Assembly (NCBI GenBank): GCA_036365515.1
Contig: CM070874.1
Location: 96,134,942-96,198,941 of the forward strand
Direction of reading: 5' to 3'
Source: Torymus aiolomorphi
Lineage: Eukaryota > Arthropoda > Insecta > Hymenoptera > Torymidae
DNA: 64,000 nucleotides
Shown here piece after piece: positions 51,001-62,469 of the stretch. Each line of letters opens with the position of its first letter. Position 1 is the first letter of the stretch. The notes beneath the pieces are model-generated. The model saw only the letters and a program-made list of their open reading frames with translations. It had not been told where the DNA came from and did no database searches. Made by a program: the position numbers and the translations under genes.

Positions 51001-53599
51001 TGAAGTAAATTATTTTATTCGACTATTAATAGCATTTATGGTTATTTTACTACAGCAACTTTGTGGCAAAAAGAAAAAAAGTTCCATAAAAGACATGGTG
51101 GGTTTCAATTCAACTAAAATCGAAAAACGCTATTTTTAAATAATGTCTCCACATCGTAACGTGAATATAATTTCATTTAATATATTCAGAAAATTATAAG
51201 ATTCTATCTTTTCGAAGCTAATTTTATTTCTATAATTTTGTTACAATTAATAAATACATTTTTCATTTTTTGAGACTTCGAAATTAACGTTAAACTTATA
51301 TTAATGATGTACTCGACGCAGGATTCAATTTTCGACATTTAAAAAACAAAAATTTTTTTTAGCTATTCTTCGTAGTTCTTATGGAAAATCACTCTTTTAA
51401 TAATAGGTTAAAATAAAAAACAAATAATATCAGGATAACATTTTTTGGTTTATGTATAATATATAAATTTGTAATTTATCGAAATTATTATTTTTTATGT
51501 TGGTTGGTTTCGGAGAAAACAATATTTTATAAAAAAAATACATTTTTCGTGCTTAACAGTACTGAGAATAAAATGAATTGATTTGCTTTCAAATGGATTT
51601 ATATTAATGGAGTTTGTAATGTATTTGTTATACATTCATTTATAAGCTTAAAAAAAAGGAAAAATTGACGAAATGTTCTAATAAAATGATAACAGAAAAA
51701 TTTATATTCTTTTATTAATAGTTTATTTTTATCAAATATATTGTAAAAATGAACTTTCTTTTATTCTTAGAAAAATATAAGTATAATAAAGTTACATTAA
51801 CATTTTTGACACTTCATAATATCATTTTATTTAATTTGATCAATTTCTGGGAACAAGATATATCTATTTATTTCAAATTTTTATTATTTTTTAAACCATT
51901 TATTAAAAACCTTTATTTATTTTTAAAATTATTTATTTATAACCTTCATTATTATTTTGTCTTGATAAACCAATAAGAAAACCGTTCTTCAATTATATCT
52001 TGATTCCGTATAGCTCTTTAAATATTTTTTGAAATAACAAAAAATAATAAGAAATTAAATAAGAAAGGACCCCGCACACAATGTATGGAAAATAATCATT
52101 CGGTCAAATTGGATCAAACTTGGGGAAAAGATAGATCTTGAGGTCCTGAACAAAAGTTCTCATCGGCGAAACCCCCAAAATTTGACCGAATGATTTTTTC
52201 CCATACATTGTGTGCGGGTCCTTTAATATAATTCTGTTATTATAAAAGTTTTAATTAAAAAGATTTAAGTTTGTTTTGACGTAAATTTTTTATTTCTTTG
52301 GACGATGTAATTAATATAATGTATTAATAATTTCAGTTTCATAAAGGTTAATACCACCAATTTAACGTATAGGAAATAATTTTAAAATTTTGTTAATAAA
52401 ACCATAACTAAAAGTATTTTTTAAATGTAGTATGATTTTTAATTTGGGATAAAAATGAGAAAATAAAAATTTATTTATGTAGGAATATTTGAATGGCGAT
52501 GTATACATATCATCGGTTGGGAGGAACAAGGTATCAGCTCGAGCAAGCGCTTAAAAAGGATCCTACTCGGGCGAGCGCGTGAAAACGTATCAACTCGGGC
52601 GTTCGTGTAAAAAGGTACAAACTCCTTTGAGCGCGTAAAAAGGTAGCAACTCGCGCGGTCGGCTTTTGAATGTTTAGCAAGCTATTGAAGAAGCAAAAAA
52701 AAAAAATACAAAAAGCAATTAAAATTAATGAGAAGAAGTTTAATTTTGAATGTAATATATGAAAATGATAAACATGTAAAGTATTACGTGGATTTGGGAA
52801 AAAATCGCTCATTTTTTGTCATTCTTTGCACTTTCAAATGCATGTAACTGCACAGAATCGAACGGTTTCAACGATTCTCATCTTAAATTAAACTTCTCCT
52901 TTTCTACTTTAATCGTTTTTTTGTGGAATATTTGTTGGCCTCTTTAATAGCTTGCTAAGATATTAAAAAGCGTACCGTGCGAGTTGGTACCTGTTAACGC
53001 GCTCGCCTGCGTTGGTACCTTGTTCCACTCAACCGACGATATACAGGTGTTTATTAATATGTTTCAATTAATTAAAAATGTTTAGAAAAAACAACGGCAA
53101 GAAGTCTAAATCTACTAGCTTACACAAAATTGAACGCGTAAAAAAATTATTACAATTCATAAAGAAAATCACAAAATTAAAATAAATAAAGCAAAAAGAG
53201 TATGCGCTTAATTAAAATTAATTGCTTTAAAAATTATTCATAAAGCACATTTCTTGGATTAAATGGAAGCTATCTGATTAACGAAATTTATAGGTACTAG
53301 ATTAGTCTTACAAAATAATTATTTACAATACAACTATCTTAAAATGATATTTGTGTTATTTAAGTAAATAGATTTTGTTTTATTTAGTAAATCTTATATA
53401 AGTCATATATATATTTATCTAAATGAGATTTATCCAACAAGAAAATAGTACTGCACTAACCTGAATGTTCTATCCACTGTAATTGTTTTTGCCTTTCCTT
53501 TTGAGCAGGGAATCGGAACAAATGGTGACCATCACATTTCCTATTGTTGCAATGCAAGTATTGGCATCGATCGTAGACCGTCTCTTGCTTTTTCGCCAT
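48038..53599 (-). CDS. THAP-domain P-element-type transposase, one frameshift
   Basis: P-type transposases cut and paste DNA using a THAP zinc finger for terminal binding, a GTP-binding region and a split RNase H-like core. Exon 1, 53599-53461, begins MAKKQETVYDRCQYLHCN and holds the first THAP cysteines. A 2.5-kb intron follows. Exon 2 starts at 50915 and completes the finger (NWTP, CRLHFSEDD, GTVPLHW). Then come a Gln-rich stretch (about 50720-50560), a coiled coil (SKLLAAESKVKQLQRSLKTE), the core (LRAGGLVLPAESTVRSWMAE, CALKFDEMSIR, VCDQGSNN, TFDWPHLIKRL) and the tail (DSVEHAHSKLRGRGGFNPNP, TYFSGYVARKS). The frame stops at 48472 by a single-base shift. The tail continues in another frame at 48468-48038 (FLVRPTEQFAKVV). 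Otherwise intact over about 1000 codons, so decay is recent. Confidence 0.88.
50560..50725 (-). repeat. Poly-glutamine coding repeat in the transposase
   Basis: CAA/CAG-type codons encode repeated QQQ, PEQQ and DQQQ motifs between the THAP finger and the coiled coil. The reverse-frame Val/Leu-rich open frames here are artefacts. Confidence 0.85.
52064..52224. mobile_element. 160-bp foldback element in the transposase intron
   Basis: The ends AAAGGACCCCGCACACAATG and their complement at 52200-52224 match over about 45 bp (continuing through ATTCGGTCAAATT). The loop is about 70 bp. If transcribed it would form a long hairpin. Confidence 0.7.
52513..53041. mobile_element. Foldback element with CTCGGGCGAGCGCGT tandem repeats
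   Basis: The termini ATCGGTTGGGAGGAACAAGG and the complement at 53020-53041 are inverted. Subterminally four spaced copies of a 30-odd-bp phrase (AACTCGGGCGTTCGTGTAAA and variants) lie at 52530-52660, with two inverted copies at 52980-53025. The AT-rich core resembles 22376-22480. It lies in the transposase intron. Confidence 0.65.
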
Positions 53600-53869
53600 A
53601 GTCTTAACATTTTCACACACTTTTAAAAAAAGTATCTTAATACCCTACATTATAATAAACACTGCACAAGAGTACGTCCAATAGCTTAGTTCGGATGATA
53701 AATACAACAAACGCAATCGATAACCTACAAAAAGTTAACCATTTCGTCGGTAGCTAAAAACTATCACAATATTTAGAAAGTGCACATGAAATTCGCACTA
53801 ATGACACTTTCATACACTTGATTACTTATCTCACGCACTAGAAATATCGCTATCACTGCACTACTCTGA

Positions 53870-54015
53870 AGACTAATTTTTCACGCGACACGCATCTGAG
53901 CGCCCGGATAAAAACAAACGCAAGCTCTTTAACCCGCCAAACACGTAACAACAAACGCGCGCGCTCATGCCGAGCCGCCGTAGCTCGCGAGCGCGCGCGC
54001 GATGGATTTCCAAGA
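53870..54015 (-). promoter_or_regulatory. CpG-rich block upstream of the transposase, likely promoter
   Basis: GC-rich sequence (GCGCGCGCTC, CGCGAGCGCGCGCGCG) about 270-410 bp upstream of the transposase ATG. On the minus strand it reads TTTTTATCCGGGCGCTCAG, a possible TATA-like and initiator pair. The position fits a promoter for the THAP transposase. Confidence 0.4.
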
Positions 54016-54376
54016 AAGCACAGACCGTTTAAAGTCCAGAAAAAGATGTAGCAAGTTATTTTTTTAGACTGTGCAAAAATGATAACCAAAAATTGTAATA
54101 ACGGATAAATTATAGAAAATAACATTGTATAAACTCTTGTGACCGTAATAATACTGTCATATGATATTCAAAACATCCCTGCAAAAAATTACGCTAATAC
54201 GCGTACATCATAATCTGTAAAAGGTTTTTAAAAATTTTTTTATTTAAAAAATAATAAATACATTAAAAGTCTTGAATCGAAAGTTTTTTTTCTGCAATGT
54301 AAAATCTTGTCGACTCGCTGTCAACGAAAAAAAGATAGCCAAAAACTTTAAAGCAGAATATTATGGATGGATATAA

Positions 54377-55253
54377 TAATTGGACTAATCTAATATTCTG
54401 ATCGAGATAATATAATGCCCGGGGTTGTAAATTATACCATTATTAATTCAAAATTGAAATTTCAATCATTAATAAAACCCCGGGTTTAATTAATAATAAA
54501 AATTTCAATTGTTAAATAAGCCGTTAATTAAGTTCATATCGGTTAATTAATAATTAAAATTTCAATCGTTAATTAAGGCAGCGTTTAATTAAGAATTCAT
54601 TTTAATCGTTTAATGGATTTTGAAGTCGAATGCGATATCCCCGAGCAGTAATTGTAAAGTCCTTGTAAAGAATCACGGCCGAAAACACGAATTTACGTCT
54701 ATGTGTCACGATCGTCGAGTAAAAAAAAGCTAAAAATGCAATCCATTTAATCAGTTAAACTAAACATACATTTTAAATATTTTCTTACGTTATCTTTGAT
54801 TGATTGTAACTTCCTGAAAAATCAAAATTTTGTAATGAATCAGGTCTTAAATTTTAGCTTTTACTGTCTACTTTTAGAGATTGGTTTCACCGTTTTCGTA
54901 TCTTAAATAATTGAATTTAGGACTACGCTTTTACTGCAGAATCAGGTCCGAAGAAACTTAATTAAATACTGGTTTAATAAACGATTCAAACTTTAATTCT
55001 TAATTAGACGCTCGTTTAATTAATGATTGAAATTTTAATTCTGAATTGAACGCAGGTATAGTTAACGATTGAATTTTTAGTTATTAATTAAACTGGGGTT
55101 TAAATAACGATTGAAATTTTAATTTTAAATTAAACTGAGTAATTAATTGAAATTTCAACTAATATTATTCATTAGCTTTCAATGCAGCTGGATTGATTAT
55201 TTCTCTACTAAAATATCGCTTTGAAAATAAGAAACGCAGCTTCAAAAAATATT
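54377..55253. repeat. Right long inverted repeat of the P-like element
   Basis: 877 bp, the partner of 46440-47318. Confidence 0.85.
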
Positions 55254-56255
55254 GAATGGTTCGCACGATATTATTTAAGAGATTATCGGAATTTTCTAAA
55301 TTTTTTGCAACCATTTGGGAAGTACGAAAATGTCAATATAAGAGATTTTTCAAAAGAATGTTAAAAAGTTTGCCTTCTCTTATATGATTAACGCCATTTA
55401 ATAACTTTTTACATTTAAATATTTTGAAGAATTTATATGGAAAAGTCAGAAGTCTTGGCGATTACTTATATTTTAAATAGATTAAAAAATAGAGTATGGA
55501 AAACCGAGTAAATGACGAAATCGCTGTAAAAACATGTACATAATTATTTATTTTACAGAAGAGTTGTTATATTGAATAAAATATGATTTTTTCGAATTAT
55601 TAAATTTCAACTCTATATATAATACCATTTTTTTATGTTATACACTATTATTGATTATAATTCAAAGGAAAATGGTGTTTTCATTAAGTTCCAAATGTGA
55701 ATGCAAATCTTATGCAGGATTATCTTTGAGGTTTAAATAAAACAATTTGAAGAACAAGCACATTTTTTGAGAATAGCCTTTATGCATTTTCGGCCGGTTA
55801 AAAATGCTTTTTATATTATATGCTTACTTGTTGATTACCACTTAATAAATAATATTAATAAAAACTTACTTTTAGAACAAATAACGTATGTTTTATAGGG
55901 ATTAGAGAATGGGAATGAGAATATAATATGTATTTCTGAAATTGAACTTGATTGGTCAACGATACTTTTTTATCCTGCTTAATCCTTAAAAAAGTTTATC
56001 TTGACCGTGATTGATTACATTTTACATATAAATTGGATAGGGATATTATTGCAAAAAGTAAATATAACGATATTTTTAATGAGTTTACTCTTGGTGAATT
56101 AATTTATTCAGAATATAAAATTTTCTTTAAAATATAAATTAAAACATCAATTCTACTAGAGAATGATAATTAAATGATAAGAAGGTGAAAATTCTGTATG
56201 TTGTGTTACAATAATGTAATGAAAAAAATTATGCACGAGAAAAAAAAAAATATAT
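55254..56255. other. AT-rich non-coding stretch
   Basis: No gene, RNA or clear repeat recognised between the P-like element and the tRNA-like sequence. Confidence 0.45.
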
Positions 56256-56335
56256 TGAGTCGGGATTGAACGTGGATCCAAAAGATTACGGCAAAACTAG
56301 CCGCACGCCTTAGCCACCACGGCTACCGCTACGAT
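56256..56335 (-). repeat. tRNA-like sequence, probably a tRNA-derived repeat
   Basis: On the minus strand GCCGTGGTGGCTAAGGCGTG resembles an A box region and CACGTTCAATCCCGACTC resembles a B box and T arm, about 45 nt apart. I cannot fold a full cloverleaf with a paired acceptor stem, so a SINE head or tRNA relic is more likely than a working tRNA gene. Confidence 0.35.
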
Positions 56336-56479
56336 GTCAATGTCTAACACTGAAATCGTTTATGTTCATCTTCTCCCCTTCGGCTTAGGTTGTGAATTAG
56401 AATTTGAGTTTTACAGTTTAAAGTTTATAATTTCATTAATTTGCGTGTATACAATATACAAATGCACGACCGAGCGGCG

Positions 56480-57603
56480 GTTGTCAGGCCGCTCAGCCGA
56501 AGTCGGATTGTTGCGGGAGAAGTAAACAGACGGCGAGCGCGGGGCGCGCTGCTGGGTCGCTCGTGTATACACATAACCGGTGCACGCGCACTGAGCCGCC
56601 GAGCCGTCATCTCCCGCTTGCCCCGCCCCGCGCCGCGTGTACACGTCTCAACGACCAATCACGAAATTGTGGACATGCTTCGCTACTTTGGCCGCGAGAG
56701 GCAGAAGCGCGCCGCACGCAGAAGTCTGCCTCACTTTTTTCCGGGGCGCTGGCAATCTCTCTATTCATCTCTGGTGACGGGCCGCCTCCCTCCAGTGGCG
56801 TGGGACGCCGCTAGTCCGTGATTGGCTGTTGACGATGGCTCGGGCCATTAGGTTGTTACGCCACTGCGCCACAGTTCTGGGAATTGTTTGTCTCTCGAGC
56901 CAATTCACTGTTTCTCGGAATTGTTTGTGTTCACGTTGGGTGACCGTTGGCACTAATGGATTCTGAGAAGTGTTTACGCATTCCTGGCTTGTACGTTAAT
57001 CCTTTCCTTAGCCTAATGGATTCCAAGAAGTGTTTACGCATTCCTGGTTCGACCGTTGATGCATTTCTGAAACTCTTGACCTGGAAGTGGATTAAGTTTC
57101 CTCGAGTCCTTCGCTAATTGATTCTCGGAAGCGTTCACGTCTTTTGTTTGTCCTTGAATTGTTTTTCGAGCTGCTGGTTGTCCTTGGAAATTTCTGTAAC
57201 AGAGCTTCTTCATACCTGAGCGAGCTTTTCCCTAATTAATTATTATTAATTATTATCGCAACAGCCATTAATTTAGTCGCAAATTACTACTATTATTTTG
57301 TTTTTATTGTCCATCTCAATTTGTTTATTAACGCGTTGACCTTGTTAATGATAGTTGGATTATACATGCGCAGTTACTAATTTGTTAAAGGTAATTAATT
57401 AATAAATCCATTATCGCTTGCTTATTATCAATTCTTGTTCGGGTTATTATTAATTAACTAATTAATGATTATCCTAGCTCGAGATTATTGCTCTATGATT
57501 ATTATTTAATTGGTTTTTATATTTAATATTTAGATTTCAAGCTATAATTGTAGAACGACCTTAAGTATCAGGCTATTCGTTTGCGCAAAAGCAGTTTGTA
57601 ACA
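56480..57603 (-). repeat. LTR of a truncated retrotransposon, with PPT
   Basis: On the minus strand a purine tract (AAAAGAGGGGGGAAAC, 57619-57604) is followed directly by TGTTACAAACTGC, the usual junction of polypurine tract and 3' LTR. The LTR would run leftward through an AT-rich part (57240-57600), tandem 60-bp units (GAAGTGTTTACGCATTCCTG at about 56970 and 57030) and a GC-rich promoter-like part (56480-56830, with a GACCAATCA box). The outer end near 56480 is uncertain. The internal region is lost after about 57700. Open frames in the GC-rich part are not genes. Confidence 0.5.
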
Positions 57604-57715
57604 GTTTCCCCCCTCTTTTAAAACACGAACCCATGGTTCGGGCTTTTTTCTTCACGCAACGGGAAAGTTGGTACGCCTAATGGTGGGAAGGACCCGATTA
57701 CAAGAACATGTGCGT

Positions 57716-57842
57716 GCGGTGTGTGTGTGTGTGTGTGTGCGCGCGTGCGGTGTGTGTGTGCGGTGTGCGTGTGCGCGTGCGTGCGTGTGCGGGTGCGTGT
57801 GCGCGTGCGCGTGCGTGCGTGTGCATGTGCGTGTGCGCGTAC

Positions 57843-57875
<33 letters not shown>

Positions 57876-57981
57876 AGTGTACGACGTGTGAATGGGTGGG
57901 TGGGTATGTAGGGGTGCGTGTATGTGAGGGTGAATGTGTAAGTATGTTGTTTGAGTGGGTGTGCATGTGCGCGCGCGCGTG

Positions 57982-58027
<46 letters not shown>

Positions 58028-58030
58028 TAT
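57716..58030. repeat. GT/GC-rich microsatellite (compound)
   Basis: Runs of GTGTGT, GCGTGC and GGGTGT variants. The His/Thr-rich frame on the minus strand and Cys/Val frames on the plus strand are artefacts. Confidence 0.95.
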
Positions 58031-58059
58031 GAAGTGGAAGAGAAGGAAGAAATGATAAA

Positions 58060-58900
58060 TTGATAAATGTATTTTTTTTTTTTTAACAAATCACAGGACT
58101 AAAATATGCCAAAAATAAAAATAATTCCCTTAAGAAGAATGAATTTTAAATTTAGTAAATATTATAAGTTATGGTTCACGAGTACAATGCGATTCATCAG
58201 ATCATCTTTTTCCGCAATCAGCGAGTAAAAAAGCATTAAGTAAAATAATAATTAATGATATAACTTATAGTATAAATACAATAATTGCAGCAAATATTTA
58301 TGATGATGGTCCTGACTATGGAAAAATTGATCAAATTTATACTATAGATGATAAGATACTGTTACATTAGAAACCTTTTGCAATCATTGGATTTGACTAC
58401 CATTATTTTGCTCACGCAGTGTTGTTGAAGTACACGAACTAAAATTAATTGAATTTAATTCATTAGCCGTCACCACACCTTGTTTAATGTTTGTGCGAAA
58501 AAATACTTCATACATTGTAACAAGACACATTTTATAATGTTTTATAAATAAATAAAATGGAATGTTTTCAGGTCACTAAATATTTTTATTTCGATTATTT
58601 TTAAAGCAAATGATTAGACAATTAAATTAAGTATATAAAAAAGTAGATATTAATAACAAATTCAAAATTTATTAGTTTTCAAGTATTCAATTTTCTAAAA
58701 TATTTTCATATTCATAAATAAAATAATATATATTAATGTTTGTATCAAAATATCTGTATATTAATCACTCACAACTATATGAGAATAATTTTATTGTTAA
58801 TAATGAATAAAATTATAGTTTCAAACTGATTACGAATGTATAAAAATTGCATCATAAATATAAAATAGATGTATCATGCCCACCCATGAATACGATCGTT
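58060..58900. other. AT-rich non-coding stretch
   Basis: A short block at 58190-58400 (CAGCGAGTAAAAAAGCATTA, then CCTGACTATGGAAAAATTGA) looks slightly coding-like but has several stops. Nothing is recognised. Confidence 0.35.
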
Positions 58901-58913
58901 TGTGCCGCACGAT

Positions 58914-59097
58914 AACGGATGGAGAGCCGATTATTACAGGAGGAAATACCGTGCAATACATCGTGAAAGCTCCTGCTTTGGTTGCATGAGGAAAGAGTCT
59001 ACACGCACGGAAAAAAGAGCGTCACGCTCGAGTATAGACGATGGTGCTGCAGAGCGCAGCAGTATATGTATACACTGCCTACTTCTCTCCGTGAAAG
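58914..59097. repeat. Dispersed repeat, inverted partner of 25752-25925
   Basis: The reverse-complement relative of 25752-25925, including TCGTGAAAGCTCCTGCTTTG, ACGGAAAAAAGAGC and GCGCAGCAGTATATG. The two lie near opposite ends of the receptor intron. Confidence 0.6.
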
Positions 59098-59295
59098 TAG
59101 GAGAAAAGTCGCTCTTGATTCCCGCCGGTGGGTTCACTGTGATCACCCGAGGGAATCATCGACAATTCTCTCGAGTTACATATAGTACTTTATTCCTACC
59201 TCAACTGTGGCCACTTTTTATTTAAGTGTGTATTTAAGTGTATTATTTAAACAATATTTAGATGAAATTTGTAGATTAAATTTGTAAATTAAACA

Positions 59296-59577
59296 AGTAA
59301 AGAGTTGGCCAGTCCAGAGCACGTGTAAATTGCCGTAAAAAAGTATTATTTTCACCATACCCTGGTCGAAAGTACCACTTTCGCTCCCGGCTCAAAAACG
59401 CGAATGTGGTATTTTCGGTCCGGGTATGGCGAAAAATAGTATACGCATCACGGGAGAAAAATTGACCCTTCCGCTCGGGTGGCAATTTGCACGAGCTATA
59501 GACTGTCTTTTTTTCCTCCCTAGGTGCGTAATGTACTATTTTTTACACGTGCTCTGGACTGGCCAACTCTTTACCTC
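59296..59577. mobile_element. Foldback element with AGTAAAGAGTTGGCCAGTCC ends
   Basis: A perfect inverted repeat of about 34 bp (AGTAAAGAGTTGGCCAGTCC, AGAGCACGTG, TAAA) closes a 282-bp unit. Inside are inverted CATACCCTGGTCGAAAGTAC and CGGTCCGGGTATGGCGAAAA blocks. A partial repeat of the right end (CTCCCTAGTTGCGTAATATA) follows at 59574. Confidence 0.75.
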
Positions 59578-59599
59578 CCTAGTTGCGTAATATACTATT

Positions 59600-60322
59600 T
59601 TGTCCCGCAAATGAGGAAAAAAAGTAAAATTAGTTATAAGAGGGAAACAAGTCTAACTTTAGTCCTGCTTTTCAGGGAAAAAAGTGTCGATTTTAGTTGA
59701 GATGGGAATAAATTATTATTTTGTCACATATTTTCTATTTAGCACGTCCTGGGTCAAGAGTCAGGGTTCTGAATTATCTAAACAATAATTATTTACAAAT
59801 TTAATTTTAATTTATTTGTAATAAAAAACTAAGGAAGTTTCCTTTTGCTTCAAAAGACATTCTTTTGACACAAGCAATGCCTACCGAATGACAATTATTT
59901 TTTTGTTTAGAACGGTATCAATTCTGACAGCTAAATTAAGATTAAATTACTTGGCTTAACAAAGAAGTTCTTCTTTTAGACTAAATAAACAATTGTCTTT
60001 TTACAGAACTAAATTATCATAATTTCAATGCATACGGTGTCTCTCTTTTAAGAAGAGGAAAAACTTCTTATAAAAAATGGTCGTGTAAATGTTACATGGC
60101 GGTACATGAAAAAACTTCCAAACGGAAATCAATTTTGTCGTAGAAAGTATTTATCAAAGAAAATGCTTCCTAAATTCAAAATATGTTATTGTATTATGTT
60201 TATGAAATTGTATTATTAAATCGTTTTGTACAAAAAAAAGAGCAGTGGTTTATATATAAATCTAGGCATTTCCCATAGTAGATTACACTTCTATTTAAAA
60301 TTTACTTTTATATAAGAATGAT
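59600..60322. other. AT-rich non-coding stretch downstream of the receptor exon
   Basis: Start of the long receptor intron. No gene or clear repeat recognised. Confidence 0.4.
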
Positions 60323-60328
60323 TCTCAC

Positions 60329-60593
60329 TGAATAATGTTGAATAATCCAAGGACATGTTGTACACAGTTCACATAAGTAGTATCAACAGCAACAGCAATA
60401 AAAACTGTCACAAATGCTGAGTATAGATTTTGAAAAAACAGGTAAAAAAAGTATTCATCTTCATCAACAAAATACTCAGCATATATGCAAAGCGATTTTT
60501 TAAAAGATTCGTTTCTAGGAATAAGAAGGTTGAGAATCATAGGTAATACTCCAGGAACAGCCACAAAACCTAAGCAGCTGAACATGACATAAA
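60329..60593 (-). CDS. Odorant receptor, internal exon (same gene as 23878-23066)
   Basis: A 265-nt minus-strand exon between TTTACAG and GTGAGA that encodes membrane segments and the extracellular loop of a 7tm_6 receptor: GVLPMILNLLIPRNESF, then YAEYFVDEDEYFFYLFF, AVAVDTTYVNCVQHVLGLFN. The EYFVD..(K/E)YF and DTxYVxxVQHxxGLF patterns are characteristic of hymenopteran receptors. It starts with two and ends with two nucleotides of split codons. The 3' split fits the next exon at 23878. With the downstream exons it gives 256 codons, so about 130-140 N-terminal residues should lie upstream, beyond 64000 or unseen. I found no such exon at 60600-64000. Confidence 0.85.
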
Positions 60594-60888
60594 CTGTAAA
60601 TAAATTTTTAATATTTATTTTGTGCATGTAATTTTTAATTGAGCTACATAAATACAATAATATCAAGAGGATTTATGGGTAAAAGTCGCATGGATCTCTA
60701 CCATACCAGCATCGTAATTTAATTTGTTTTTTACAATTCTAGTAAGTATATTTGAAATAAGAGCAAATTACTATCCTTTATAGCTTACTTCGCTAGATTT
60801 TACTCAGCAGCTCTTGATCCTTAGAACTTAATGCCGTGAGGGCTAATCTATTATGACCATCCCTGAGGGATGGCAACCTGAAAAACCG

Positions 60889-61086
60889 TTAACAAATATC
60901 GATACTCGAATTTTCCCGATGTCGAAGATGTGAAATACTCGCGCTAGCTAAGATGATAGCCGCGAGGCGTATCAATTCAGAATCATCGTCGTTTCCGGAT
61001 GGCGGTTCCGCGGAATCCAGGAGAAGGTTAGAGTAAGGTCGTGCAATAAAGAATAGCTTCATTACATAGATAAGAAAATTAGTCAA
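60889..61086 (-). other. Short coding-like open frame, unrecognised
   Basis: 65 codons with balanced composition (RPYSNLLLDSAEPPSGNDDD, ELIRLAAIILASASIS, HLRHREN) in an AT-rich region. It may be an exon or fragment of a transposon gene. I do not recognise the family. Confidence 0.25.
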
Positions 61087-61109
61087 TTTATAGTTAAAAA
61101 ATGTCGCTT

Positions 61110-62465
61110 TTCAATTGAAAAAATCGCTGCCAATTCATTGGCACGTAGCTTCCTCCAAATTAATTTATCGTTCCTATATGTATAGTATGTAGTTTAAATA
61201 TAAAATATGTTTATTCATTATACTTTTTTTCAATGATTTAATAATTCATCAATATTAGAAAAATTGGATATTGCTTCCTCCTAGAGGCTTTGTGATAGTA
61301 ATTTTTTCAGTTACTGTAAAGACATGTTATAATTTGTGTGCGCGCGTGCGCGCGCGCCTGGAACTCAGTTTCTACTCGATCAATTTTTACCGGACTGGTC
61401 TCATTTTTTTTTTCTTTTTTGTATGATGGCGAGTCAAAAATTCGTTTTTTTGATTCACCGATGCGTTTTTGTTTTATTTCAAATTTTCGATTTTCTCAAA
61501 ATTGATTTTTGCTTTTTTTTAATGATAAGATCGAGATATTTGAATCGAATAGATAGCATTCGAAAGAGCATTAAAATACCTATATTTTCTGAAAAAAAAA
61601 TTTCTCTAGCTATCACGATTCTTTTGTTATTAACAAAAACGTGCTTTTTTTTTTAAAAGCTTATAACTCCTAAACTAAACGGTCAATTTTCTTGAGAAAA
61701 AATCATCGTAATGCAGAATATAGATAGCTGTAATCTGTAAAAATTTGAACTAATTTTGTTGACTAGTTTTTGAGAAAAAAATTGAAGTGTGAAAAAAATG
61801 AGTTTTGTATGTCCAACAATTACGAGAGTAAAATTGACATAATCACTTTGAAATTCCTTCTAGAGGTAGATTTTTGATAGCTCTCGGTCGAGTTCTTTGG
61901 GCAAAATGATTAGTCCAGAAATTTCAGAAATATATGAGGTTAAAATTTTTTTAACCTTTTTTTCAAATCATAATTTCTCGAGAACGGCTCCATGTATCAG
62001 CTCCAAGTTTATAGACAATCTTGTATATGATATAGATAATATGTGTGCAAACTTTCATTGAGGTCGTACGATTACTTTTTGTAATATTTGATTTTGAAAA
62101 TTTTCGTATTTTACAAAGTTATTTTCTTTGTCGCTTGAACTAGAGGAAACAGAAATTGGTTTAATCATGTTGAAATTTTGTGGAGATGTAGAATCTATAT
62201 ATTATCGTTTAAGTCCTTTAGATACAAGAATTGTCTCATGATTTGTAGAGATATCTAAGGTTAAAATTCTTTTACGGTTTTTTTCAAAATCGTAATTTCT
62301 CAATGACGACTTCATGTATCAACTTGAAATTTATAGACTATTTTGTATGCAATATAGGCAATAGCTGTGTAAAATTTCATCCAGATAATACGGTTATTTT
62401 TTGAGATGTTTGATATTTAAAATTTTAGTCTTTTTGAAAATGACTTTCTTTGTTGTCGAACAATA
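61110..62465. repeat. AT-rich dispersed repeat related to 12500-14480
   Basis: It starts with CGCTGCCAATTCATTGGCAC as at 12513, holds GAGGCTTTGTGATAGTAA (compare 15205-15220 reversed), the TCTAGCTATCACGATTCTTT block (compare 12820) and two rounds of GAGAACGGCTCCATGTATCA / GACGACTTCATGTATCAACT. No protein is encoded. Confidence 0.55.
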
Positions 62466-62469
62466 TAAC

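Larger units (their letters stand above)
46440..55253 (-). mobile_element. P-element/THAP9-like transposon with about 878-bp inverted repeats
   Basis: A long left arm (46440-47318) and right arm (54377-55253) are inverted copies and enclose a P-type transposase gene on the minus strand. The arms end in AATATTTTTTGAAGCTGCG and its complement. I see no clear 8-bp target duplication. The arms contain many spaced copies of an ATTGAAATTTyAATT..TTAATTAAAC motif. The long arms are unusual, since classical P elements have 31-bp inverted repeats. Confidence 0.75.

Noticed and set aside
56256..56335. Functional tRNA gene
   Set aside because: A and B box-like sequences are present but I could not form an acceptor stem and cloverleaf.
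56425..56953. Arg-rich open frames on both strands as host genes
   Set aside because: They are explained by a GC-rich, promoter-like LTR region; no motif, and overlapping frames on both strands.
57652..58089. 145-codon His-rich frame and Cys/Val-rich frames
   Set aside because: They are products of the compound GT microsatellite.
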